Source: Bacteroidales bacterium UBA1197 | Lineage (GTDB): Bacteria > Bacteroidota > Bacteroidia > Bacteroidales > UBA932 | DNA: 11,244 nt | Direction: 5' to 3' | NCBI GenBank assembly: GCA_002309995.1 | Contig: DBYB01000008.1 | Coordinates: forward strand, 19,868-31,111 | In this document: positions 1-6,107 of the stretch, one piece after another | How the letters are laid out: each line of letters starts with the position of its first letter | Position numbering within the stretch: the first letter of the stretch is position 1 | Position numbers and translations under genes: made by a program | The notes under the pieces: model-generated | What the model was told of the DNA's origin: nothing | What the model saw: only the letters and a program-made list of their open reading frames with translations | The model's database searches: none

Positions 1-311
1 ATGCCCCATTTGTACTTGATCATCATAAAGCCGATGCATCCGGCCGTGGCAGCATACAGTTTGGCGTAGTGGAACCAGCCCTGCATGTAGATGTGGGTCT
101 GGTTCTCCAGCGCCCACTGGGCGCCGTGGCGTACGCCGATCCAGATTGCCAGGAAGTATGCGGTGAGAGCCACCGGAACGACCAGGAAGGTAACGATGCC
201 GCCGAACTTGGTGCGGCGGGCGAATTCATTGAGGAGGATGAGGCCCAGCAGGACCGCGATCAACATTCCCCATTGTGCAAGGGCGTGTGCCCCATAAACT
301 TGGAAAAACAT
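1..311 (-). CDS. Multi-pass membrane protein, DUF5692-like (partial)
   Basis: This is the first 103 codons of a gene that runs off the left edge. It starts at the ATG complementary to 309-311, 2 nt after the stop of the upstream 99-residue gene, so the two are probably translationally coupled. The protein opens MFFQVYGAHALAQWG and is strongly hydrophobic. Likely membrane helices are residues 13-29, 40-59 and about 86-99, with a positively charged loop (ARRTK, 31-35) between the first two. The segments LLNEFARRTK and GWFHYAKLYAATAGCIGF resemble what I recall of the DUF5692 membrane family, whose function is unknown. That assignment is from memory. It is the last visible gene of the nitroreductase-hypB-oxidoreductase-hypA run, so a transport or membrane-anchoring role linked to that system is possible, but only inferred from context. 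Confidence 0.75.
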   Translation of the reverse strand, partial: MFFQVYGAHALAQWGMLIAVLLGLILLNEFARRTKFGGIVTFLVVPVALTAYFLAIWIGVRHGAQWALENQTHIYMQGWFHYAKLYAATAGCIGFMMIKYKWG

Positions 312-313
312 TT

Positions 314-613
314 TTAGTGTGATTTAGAAGTGGTTAATTTGGTTGCTTTTTTTACTTTTACCAGAGCGTAGATAACCCACACGAGGGTTATGGCCAACGC
401 CATTGGTACGCCTACCTTAAGCATCTCCAGCGGAGTCCAGGCAAACAGTTCGCCGTTGATGGCGTGATCCACGATGAGCATCACCGAGCCGCCCCAGAGC
501 ATCTTCTCGAGGGCGGGCAGCTCCTGAAGGAGCGGGCTGGAGGAGCGGAGGGCGCGCTTGCGGCACGCACTCACCACTGCGGCTTCCACCAGCGGAACGA
601 TATAACAAGACAT
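314..613 (-). CDS. Small conserved-looking membrane protein, 99 aa
   Basis: I do not recognise a named family. The protein has a hydrophobic N-terminus (CYIVPLVEAAVVSA, residues 3-16), a basic stretch (RKRALR, 18-23), a glycine/hydrophobic segment LWGGSVMLIVDHAINGELF (39-57), a clear membrane helix at about 67-87, and a lysine-rich tail. The D49-H50 and E55 residues within a WGGS...DHxxNGELF stretch look like a conserved signature; similar small proteins occur in anaerobes as I recall. Its ATG lies 4 nt downstream of the hypA stop, and its TAA is 2 nt before the DUF5692-like start. It is therefore embedded in the operon and probably co-translated. It is likely an inner-membrane subunit that works with the following membrane protein; this is inferred from position only. 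Confidence 0.8.
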   Translation of the reverse strand: MSCYIVPLVEAAVVSACRKRALRSSSPLLQELPALEKMLWGGSVMLIVDHAINGELFAWTPLEMLKVGVPMALAITLVWVIYALVKVKKATKLTTSKSH

Positions 614-617
614 AATT

Positions 618-965
618 CTATTGTTTTATTACGATTTCTTTAATTTCCACTTCATTGCCGCGCAGCAGATAAGTCTTGCCGCTCTGGCATTTCGGGCATG
701 TTTTACCATAACGCACCGTCTCGAATTCTGTGTTGCATTTTTCGCAGTACGATACGGCCGGGATGGTGTTTATACGCAGTTCGCAGCCCTGGAGCATCGG
801 CTCCTTGTCGGCCGCCCAGCGCCAGCAGTCCGTAAGGTACTCCGGCACGACAGTGGACACTTCGCCGATGTTCATCACCACCGTGTCCACGTGCTCCACG
901 CCGTTCTCCTCAGCCGCTGCCTTGACGTCCCTGATTATGTAAAACACTATTCCCAGTTCGTGCAT
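618..965 (-). CDS. hypA: HypA/HybF nickel metallochaperone
   Basis: This 115-residue protein has the full length typical of HypA, which passes Ni(II) to apo-enzymes, classically [NiFe]-hydrogenase and in some bacteria urease, together with HypB. The start MHEL is diagnostic: His2 with the N-terminal amine forms the nickel site, and the next residues ELGI match the family. A zinc-ribbon is formed by C74-x2-C77 and C90-x2-C93 (CEKC, CPKC). It lies between the 941-residue oxidoreductase and a small membrane gene, with a 46-nt gap upstream and a 4-nt gap downstream. No hydrogenase structural gene and no hypC, D, E or F is present in the window, so the client enzyme is unknown. Its immediate upstream sequence is a dispersed repeat rather than an obvious ribosome binding site. 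Confidence 0.95.
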   Translation of the reverse strand: MHELGIVFYIIRDVKAAAEENGVEHVDTVVMNIGEVSTVVPEYLTDCWRWAADKEPMLQGCELRINTIPAVSYCEKCNTEFETVRYGKTCPKCQSGKTYLLRGNEVEIKEIVIKQ

Positions 966-994
966 AGAGATTCTTCGCTTCGCTCAGAATGACA
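966..994. repeat. Dispersed intergenic repeat (HSERSEES type)
   Basis: Read on the minus strand, the gap before hypA contains TTGTCATTCTGAGCG followed by AAGCGAAGAATCTCT, ending directly at the hypA ATG. This matches a short repeat I recall from many unrelated bacterial genomes, which when translated gives the peptide HSERSEES seen in many spurious ORFs. It has TTCT/AGAA ends around a GCGAAGCGAAG core and could form only a weak hairpin. It occupies most of the only sizeable gap in an otherwise tightly packed operon. Genome-wide copy number cannot be seen here. Confidence 0.65.
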
Positions 995-1011
995 ACATAC
1001 AGAATGGCAAT

Positions 1012-3837
1012 CTATTTCTTTTTGAAGATAATTTTGCCGGTACGCTTGATCATATACGGGAGGATGCCGGAGAACTTGTCTTCGGAGGTCACGAAGTGGC
1101 TGGCCTCCGGATGCTCGCGGTACAGGTGGATAGCGTCGAAGCCGCACTTGGTCGTGCAGATGCCGCAGCCGATGCAGCGGTTCTCATCCACGACGGAAGC
1201 GCCGCAGCTGAGGCAGCGGGCGGTTTCCTTCTTCACCTGCTCCTCGGTGAGCGTGCCGTGGTACTCGCGGAAGTTGTCCTTGTTCGGAACCACGCCCGGA
1301 TCCTGACGGGAGCCGTTGTCGTAGCTCTCAACAAGAATATCCTGCTTGTCCAGCTCGATGAAGTCGCGCCGGTTGCGTCCGATCGTCATATGGCCGTGCT
1401 GCACGAAGCGGTGCAGTGATTCGGCCGCCTCCTTGCCTGCCGCGATGGCGTCGATGGCGAACTTCGGGCCCGTGAAGCAGTCGCCGCCCACGAAGATGTC
1501 GGGCTCGGCGGTCTGGTAGGTCAGCTTGTCCGCAACGGGGTACACGCCGCGGAAGAACTCCACCTTGGTGTCCTTCAGCAAGTCCTTGAGTATCACCGTC
1601 TGGCCTATTGCGAAGATGACCATGTCGGCGTCCAGGGTAATCAGTTCGTTCTCGTCGTATTCGGGGGCAAACTTATGCTCGGCGTTGAATACCGAGGTGC
1701 ATTTCTTGAACACGATTCCACTGACCTTGCCTTCTCCGAGCACTTCCTTCGGACCCCAGCCGGGGTTGATGACGACGCCGTCCTCGCGGGCCTCAGCGCG
1801 CTCTTCCAGCGACGCGGGCATAATGTCCTCGGTCTCGAGCGAAAGCATCGTGACCTCGGAAGCGCCGCTGCGTTTGGCCACGCGCGCTGCGTCGATTGCG
1901 ACGTTGCCGCCGCCGACCACGACCACCTTGCCGCTGACTTTCACCTTGCCGCAGTTGGCATCATGCAGGAAATCAATGGCGGTGGTGGTGCCTGGCAGCG
2001 TATCGCCGGGAATGCCGGGCAGGCGTCCGCCCTGGCAGCCGATGGCCACGTAGAAGGCCTCGTAGCCCTGCTCGCGCAGCTGGGCTATCGTGACGTCCTT
2101 GCCGACTTCCACGCCGGTGCGCACCTCGACGCCGATTTCCTTCATTATCTCGATTTCTGCGGCGATGACGTCTTTCTCGAGTTTATACGAAGGGATGCCG
2201 TAACGGAGCATTCCGCCCGGCTCTTCGTTCTTCTCGAACACCGTGGGCTTGTAACCCATTGTGGCAAGGTAGTTTGCGCAGCTCATACCTGCGGGACCGC
2301 CGCCGATGATGGCAATCTTCTGCGGCCAGCGATCTTCCACGTTGGAGCATATGTTCACCTCGGGCACGAAGCGCGTTTCCGCATGTAGGTCGCGCTCGGC
2401 GAGGAATTTCTTCACGGCGTCGATTGCTATTGGCTTGTCGATGGTGCCGCGGGTGCAGGCGTCCTCGCAGCGGCGGTTGCAGATGCGGCCGCAGACGGCG
2501 GGGAAGGGGTTCTCGCGCTTGATGAGTTCCAGCGCCTCGGTGTATTTGCCCTCGGCGGCCTTCTTCAGGTAGCCCTGAACGGCGATATGCGCGGGGCAGG
2601 CCGTCTTGCAGGGTGCGGTGCCGGTGGGGTAGCAGTTGATGCGGTTGCGGTCGCGATAATCCTCGTTCCACTTGTGCGGGCCCCATTTCACTGCATCGGG
2701 CAGTTCCTGCTTGGGATAGGTCTGCTCACCGTGTTTCGTGCAGAGTTTCTGCCCGAGTTTAACGGCTCCGGCGGGGCAGTATTCCACGCATCGGCCGCAG
2801 GCCACGCAGTTCTTCGGATCCACCTTGGCGACGTAAGCGCTGCGGCTCATATTCGGAGTGTTGAACAGCTGCGACGTGCGCAATGCGTTGCAAATCTTGA
2901 CGTTGCAGTTGCAGATAGCGAAGATTTTGCCCTCTCCGTCGATGTTGGTGACCTGATGAACGAAACCGTGGTCCTCGGCTTTCTTGAGTATGGCCATCGC
3001 CTCGTCGTAGGTGATGTCGTGGCCGCGGCCCGTTTCGCGGAGGTAGTCTGCCATATCGCCCACGCCGATGCACCAGTCGCGGTAATCGTCGGCGCATCCT
3101 TCGTCGAGCTTCTTGCGGCCGTAACGGCAGGAACAGATGCCCACTCCGATATGGCCCTCATACTTCTTGAGCCAGTAGGAGATGTGCTCGATGCTGACGG
3201 ACTGGTTCTCCATGCTGATGGCCTTCTCCACGGGAATCACGTGCATTCCGATGCCGGAGCCGCCCATCGGCACCATCGGGGTAATCTTCTCCAGAGGCAG
3301 GAAAGTCATTCGCTCGAAGAACATCGCCAGCTCGGGGTGCTTGTCCATCAGGTCAGTGTTCATATTGGTGTACTCGGCGCTGCCGGGGACGAACATCGGA
3401 ACCCAGTAAACGCGGTCTTCCCGGTTGTATGTGGTGCCCGGGACGGGGCCATCATCGGTATATTTGTCGCCGTAGTCGTACTCCAGCATTCCGAAGTAGG
3501 CGAGTTTGTCGAGGAGTTCGTCAAAACTCTTGTCGTCGGGGGTGTAATGCTTCTGCGCGTTCCACTCGTGGAGTAGGGCGTATGTGCGATGCTCGCGCAC
3601 CTTGAAGAAATTGGGCGGGAGCATATCCAGAAGCAGGTCGAGAGCCGCCTCGCGGGTGGTGGCGTCCATCTCGTCCTCGAAGATGCAGGCCAGGCCCCAG
3701 TACTCGGGGGCGTCGGTGGTCATCTTGATTTTACCAGGCACGCGGTCGGTGACGTGGCGTACGAATTTCAGGAGTTTGGGATTGGGATTCTTGTCGCCCT
3801 TGTGCTTGGGAACGAACTTGGTGGATATCTCAGGCAT
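1012..3837 (-). CDS. Large FAD/[4Fe-4S] pyridine nucleotide oxidoreductase, GltD-like with ferredoxin domains
   Basis: This 941-residue soluble flavo-iron-sulfur protein probably moves electrons between NAD(P)H and ferredoxin or a partner enzyme. Residues about 40-330 form an extra N-terminal region with cysteine motifs C235-x-C237-R, C248, C256 and C309-x-C311-x4-C316. A ferredoxin cluster follows (C344, C347, C350, C354). Residues about 400-815 resemble the glutamate synthase beta subunit (GltD/NfnB type): cysteines C410, C414, C449, C453, C457 and C461, FAD Rossmann motif GGGPAG 512-517, NAD(P) motif GGGNVA 642-647, and second FAD motif GGD 784-786. The C-terminus carries C875, C878 and another ferredoxin motif (C888, C891, C894, C898). 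GltD proper is about 450-490 residues, so this is a multi-domain relative, not the glutamate synthase subunit; no glutamate synthase large subunit is adjacent. Its ATG overlaps the end of hypB by 8 nt, and hypA follows, tying it to nickel-protein maturation or to the nickel enzyme itself. Confidence 0.9.
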   Translation of the reverse strand: MPEISTKFVPKHKGDKNPNPKLLKFVRHVTDRVPGKIKMTTDAPEYWGLACIFEDEMDATTREAALDLLLDMLPPNFFKVREHRTYALLHEWNAQKHYTPDDKSFDELLDKLAYFGMLEYDYGDKYTDDGPVPGTTYNREDRVYWVPMFVPGSAEYTNMNTDLMDKHPELAMFFERMTFLPLEKITPMVPMGGSGIGMHVIPVEKAISMENQSVSIEHISYWLKKYEGHIGVGICSCRYGRKKLDEGCADDYRDWCIGVGDMADYLRETGRGHDITYDEAMAILKKAEDHGFVHQVTNIDGEGKIFAICNCNVKICNALRTSQLFNTPNMSRSAYVAKVDPKNCVACGRCVEYCPAGAVKLGQKLCTKHGEQTYPKQELPDAVKWGPHKWNEDYRDRNRINCYPTGTAPCKTACPAHIAVQGYLKKAAEGKYTEALELIKRENPFPAVCGRICNRRCEDACTRGTIDKPIAIDAVKKFLAERDLHAETRFVPEVNICSNVEDRWPQKIAIIGGGPAGMSCANYLATMGYKPTVFEKNEEPGGMLRYGIPSYKLEKDVIAAEIEIMKEIGVEVRTGVEVGKDVTIAQLREQGYEAFYVAIGCQGGRLPGIPGDTLPGTTTAIDFLHDANCGKVKVSGKVVVVGGGNVAIDAARVAKRSGASEVTMLSLETEDIMPASLEERAEAREDGVVINPGWGPKEVLGEGKVSGIVFKKCTSVFNAEHKFAPEYDENELITLDADMVIFAIGQTVILKDLLKDTKVEFFRGVYPVADKLTYQTAEPDIFVGGDCFTGPKFAIDAIAAGKEAAESLHRFVQHGHMTIGRNRRDFIELDKQDILVESYDNGSRQDPGVVPNKDNFREYHGTLTEEQVKKETARCLSCGASVVDENRCIGCGICTTKCGFDAIHLYREHPEASHFVTSEDKFSGILPYMIKRTGKIIFKKK

Positions 3838-4534
3838 ATAGTGTTATTAATTGGTCGTTTTTGTTTCCACGCCAGGCCTCTGTCTGGTCCAGCAGCCATT
3901 GCGCGAAGGCGTCCACCCCCTCGCCGGTGCGGGCGCAGATGGGGATGACGCTTGCCTTGGGGTTGCGCATATGCACATACTCGCGGCACTTGTCGAGGTC
4001 GAAGTCGAAGTAAGGCATCACGTCGATCTTGTTGATGAGGACAAGGTCGCAAATGGAGAACATCAGCGGGTATTTCAGCGGCTTGTCGTGCCCTTCGGGG
4101 ACGCTGAGTATCATTGCGTTCTTCACAGCGCCGGTATCGAATTCCGCCGGGCATACCAGGTTGCCTACATTTTCCAGGATTACCAGGTCTGCTGCCCCTG
4201 GCACCAGATTGTCCAGGCCCTGGCGGGTCATCTCCGCGTCCAGATGGCACATTCCTCCGGTATGGAGCTGGATGGATTCCACGCCGGTGCCTTCCTTGAT
4301 CTTGATGGCATCCACGTCGGAATCTATGTCCGCCTCCATCACTGCGATGCGGAGTTTGTCCTTGAGAAGATTGATTGTACGGATGAGCGTGGTAGTTTTT
4401 CCGCTCCCGGGGGAAGACATCAGGTTGAGGAGGAATACTCCCTTGTCTTTCAGATCTTTACGGAGTGCATCCGCGTCCTTGTCGTTGTCGGCGAAGATGC
4501 TCTTCTTGATTTCAATTATCTTTACCTCTTGCAT
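3830..4534 (-). CDS. hypB: HypB nickel-insertion GTPase
   Basis: This is a 234-residue SIMIBI-class GTPase that drives nickel transfer from HypA or HypB to the client enzyme. Visible motifs are the P-loop SPGSGKTT (41-48), the ADIDSDVDA stretch (68-76), the metal-binding pair C96-H97 (GGMCHLDA), ENVGNLVCP with C128, and the guanine-specificity motif NKID (168-171). The N-terminus (MQEVKIIEIKKSIF) lacks both the CxxCGC high-affinity nickel motif of the E. coli type and the histidine-rich stretch of nickel-storing HypBs, so only the GTPase-domain metal site remains. It starts 3 nt after the nitroreductase stop, and its last 8 nt overlap the next gene (ATGCCTGA shared), a strong sign of one operon with translational coupling. 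Confidence 0.96.
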   Translation of the reverse strand: MQEVKIIEIKKSIFADNDKDADALRKDLKDKGVFLLNLMSSPGSGKTTTLIRTINLLKDKLRIAVMEADIDSDVDAIKIKEGTGVESIQLHTGGMCHLDAEMTRQGLDNLVPGAADLVILENVGNLVCPAEFDTGAVKNAMILSVPEGHDKPLKYPLMFSICDLVLINKIDVMPYFDFDLDKCREYVHMRNPKASVIPICARTGEGVDAFAQWLLDQTEAWRGNKNDQLITLYA

Positions 4535-4537
4535 ATT

Positions 4538-5122
4538 CTACCACTTTTCGTAGTGGATGTTTTCGGGTTTCCATTTGTCCTTGGGCTTGTCGTTCCCGGC
4601 AGGGTAGCCGATGGGCACGATGCAGTAGGGCGTGATGTCCTTGGGTAGCCCGAGTGCCTCGATGGCGGGATTCATACGGTCTTCGTAGGGATAGCAGGCA
4701 GTCCAGACGGCGCCGAGGCCGAGGGACTCGACAGCCAGCAGGAGATTCTCCGTTGCTGCGGCGCAGTCGGCCGTCCAGTTGTGGTTCTCGCCGCCCATTC
4801 TGCCGGTCGTCTTTCCGCAGATTATGATTACTACGGGGGCCTTGGCTATCATTTTGTTGAAACCTACTGCCAGTTTGTCCTTGGTGGCCTGCTCCCGCAC
4901 TACCACGAAACGCCAGGGCTGCATGTTCATCCCGGAAGGGGCTGCCATCGCGGCCTTCAGAATGGTCTCTACCTGTTCGGGAGTGACGTCCCGGTCCGTG
5001 TAGGAGCGGACGCTCTTGCGGGAATGAATGTTCTCCAGGACAGCCTGGCTGTTCTCCTGGGCAAAACCGGTTATGCTGGTCATTGCGATAAGGGCTGTAA
5101 GGGTTAGTTTCAGCAGTTTCAT
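4538..5122 (-). CDS. Nitroreductase family FMN protein with Sec signal peptide
   Basis: This 194-residue protein begins with a convincing Sec signal peptide: MKLLK, a hydrophobic core, then GFA/QE with cleavage probable after A21. The mature part is a nitroreductase fold. SRKSVRSY (34-41) supplies the FMN phosphate contacts, AAPSGMNMQPW (60-70) is the usual flavin-binding loop, and GLGAVW (135-140) and the proline-rich IGYP end (171-174) also fit the family. These enzymes use NAD(P)H and FMN to reduce nitro compounds, quinones or enones. Export is unusual for an NAD(P)H enzyme, although exported versions are known in Bacteroidales as I recall. It has no lipobox cysteine. It is the first gene of the minus-strand operon, 3 nt from hypB, and is divergent from the carbonic anhydrase. 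Its specific substrate cannot be read from the sequence. Confidence 0.9.
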   Translation of the reverse strand: MKLLKLTLTALIAMTSITGFAQENSQAVLENIHSRKSVRSYTDRDVTPEQVETILKAAMAAPSGMNMQPWRFVVVREQATKDKLAVGFNKMIAKAPVVIIICGKTTGRMGGENHNWTADCAAATENLLLAVESLGLGAVWTACYPYEDRMNPAIEALGLPKDITPYCIVPIGYPAGNDKPKDKWKPENIHYEKW

Positions 5123-5143
5123 TGGTTTATTATATAATTCTGC

Positions 5144-5151
5144 ACAAGATA
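5144..5151 (-). promoter_or_regulatory. Weak candidate -7 element for the nitroreductase-hyp operon
   Basis: The minus strand reads TATCTTGT 21 nt before the nitroreductase ATG. It resembles the Bacteroidota TAnnTTTG element with its last bases altered. No convincing -33 TTTG box is visible. It is the best candidate in the 65-nt divergent spacer, but the call is tentative. Confidence 0.3.
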
Positions 5152-5172
5152 ATCATTTTTACGATTATTCCT

Positions 5173-5180
5173 TATCTTTG
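5173..5180 (+). promoter_or_regulatory. Bacteroidota -7 promoter element (TATCTTTG) for carbonic anhydrase
   Basis: TATCTTTG matches the Bacteroidota primary sigma factor consensus TAnnTTTG exactly. It ends 7 nt before the ATG at 5188. As this element is centred near -7, transcription should start within about 3-5 nt of the start codon, giving an almost leaderless mRNA. It also rules out the longer in-frame start at 5122, which lies upstream of the promoter. Confidence 0.7.
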
Positions 5181-5187
5181 TAGGTAT

Positions 5188-5724
5188 ATGATTGACAGTA
5201 TTCTTCATTTCAACAGGCAGTTCGTGGCCTCTAAGGGCTATGAGCCTTTCGTGACTGATAAGTATCCCGCAAAGAAACTGGCCATCCTTACGTGTATGGA
5301 CACGCGCCTGACCGTTTTGTTGCAGGAGGCCCTTGGGCTCAGGAACGGCGATGCAAAGATTATCAAGAATGCCGGCGGCATTATTCCGTCAGAGACGGAT
5401 TCGGCCATACGGTCGCTCCTGGTGGCTATTTATGAGTTGGGAGTCAATGAGGTGATGGTCATCCATCACTCAACCTGTGGCGCCTGCCATATGAGCTACG
5501 AGCATTTCCGTCCTCATATGCTCGAGCACGGTATTCCCGAGTCGGTCCTGACCGAATGGGAAGGCAGGGGGGTCGCCGACTGGCTCGAAGGCTTCCACGA
5601 CACCGAGGCCTCCGTCCGCCGCACCGTCGCCGCCATCGTGAACCATCCGCTCGTCCCCTCCGACGTCGTCGTCCGCGGCTTCATCATCGACTCCGTCACC
5701 GGCCAGCTCACAGAAGTCTTATGA
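5188..5724 (+). CDS. Beta-class carbonic anhydrase
   Basis: This is a cytosolic zinc enzyme interconverting CO2 and bicarbonate, 178 residues from the chosen start. The zinc and catalytic signature is complete: C36-x-D38-x-R40 (CMDTR) and H94-x2-C97 (HSTC), giving the Cys2-His zinc site and the Asp-Arg dyad. NAGGIIPSE (61-69) and VNEVMVIHHSTCGAC (86-100) are typical of small bacterial beta-CAs. I chose the ATG at 5188 because TATCTTTG lies just upstream and the family begins near here; an in-frame extension of 22 residues to 5122 would be translated from upstream of the promoter and has no family resemblance. It is divergent from the nitroreductase-hyp operon. The last 50 codons are noticeably richer in C-ending codons than the first part. 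No signal peptide is seen. Confidence 0.93.
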   Translation: MIDSILHFNRQFVASKGYEPFVTDKYPAKKLAILTCMDTRLTVLLQEALGLRNGDAKIIKNAGGIIPSETDSAIRSLLVAIYELGVNEVMVIHHSTCGACHMSYEHFRPHMLEHGIPESVLTEWEGRGVADWLEGFHDTEASVRRTVAAIVNHPLVPSDVVVRGFIIDSVTGQLTEVL

Positions 5725-5743
5725 TCCATTATCACGGCTGACT

Positions 5744-5828
5744 TTCGTCCACAAAAAGGGCCTCTGGCGTGGATGAATCATTTAATTTGAGCCGTTCATC
5801 CACAAAAAGGGGCAGATTTGTGGACGAA
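5744..5828. repeat. Cluster of four alternating TTCRTCCAC repeats with 12-bp perfect terminal inverted repeats
   Basis: The outer arms are TTCGTCCACAAA (5744-5755) and its exact reverse complement TTTGTGGACGAA (5817-5828). Inside lies a second inverted pair, GTGGATGAA (5769-5777) and TTCATCCAC (5795-5803). All four are versions of one unit, TTCRTCCACAAAAAGG, arranged plus, minus, plus, minus; units 1 and 3 both carry the AAAAAGGG tail. The right edge coincides exactly with the point where the ybaK-like reading frame loses family resemblance. It could be a small non-autonomous mobile element, a REP/BIME-like palindromic cluster, or a site for a DNA-binding protein. No transposase is present. 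Confidence 0.75.
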
Positions 5829-6044
5829 CTCGGTCTGCTGGCGGTTGCACAGGAAGATGGTCTTCACTATGCGCACGCCTATCCGGGCGTCGATGTTCTG
5901 GCAATCCTCCATCGTGATACCCGGATCCGTATCGACGCGCTCGAAAGGAATCTCCCGGGCGGCAAAGGTCTCATACACCGTCTTCTGAAGTTCCGAACTG
6001 AACTCCCGGGGCGGCGTGGTTATTATTTCGCTGACGTAAAACAT
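5796..6044 (-). pseudogene. Truncated prolyl-tRNA editing protein (YbaK/ProX family)
   Basis: The 82-residue frame begins like a prolyl-tRNA deacylase, an enzyme that clears mischarged aminoacyl-tRNA. SSELQKTVYETF (16-27), IPFERVDTDPGITMEDC (32-48) and KTIFLCNRQQTEF (61-73), with the likely active-site lysine K61, all fit the N-terminal half of that fold. Family members are about 160-170 residues long. Here the resemblance stops at F73, and the remaining residues (VHKSAPFCG, then stop) are encoded by the repeat cluster at 5744-5828. The missing half includes the substrate-pocket motifs, so the product is probably non-functional. The plus-strand frame over the same stretch (5769-6059) has no recognisable content and is taken as its antisense shadow. 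No further piece of the gene is seen to the left. Confidence 0.75.
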
Positions 6045-6095
6045 TATAATATCTGCTAGTGAGCACGAAAATACAGGTTTTTCTCGAAAAATGAG

Positions 6096-6103
6096 TATCT
6101 TTG
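6096..6103 (+). promoter_or_regulatory. Bacteroidota -7 promoter element (TATCTTTG) for the kinase-phosphatase operon
   Basis: TATCTTTG is followed by AGCC and then the ATG at 6108. With this spacing the predicted transcription start falls on or next to the A of the start codon, so the mRNA should be leaderless. The surrounding sequence is nearly identical to that before the greA-family gene. Confidence 0.7.
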
Positions 6104-6107
6104 AGCC

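Noticed and set aside
2587..3576. 329-residue plus-strand open frame, and a 237-residue one at 1675-2388, inside the oxidoreductase gene
   Set aside because: They are antisense to a gene with many confirmed motifs. The composition (rich in Ala, Val, His) is typical of shadow frames in GC-rich coding DNA, and no domain is recognisable.
5122..5187. 22-residue N-terminal extension of the carbonic anhydrase
   Set aside because: It would begin upstream of the TATCTTTG promoter element, it has no resemblance to the family, and the region is AT-rich intergenic DNA.
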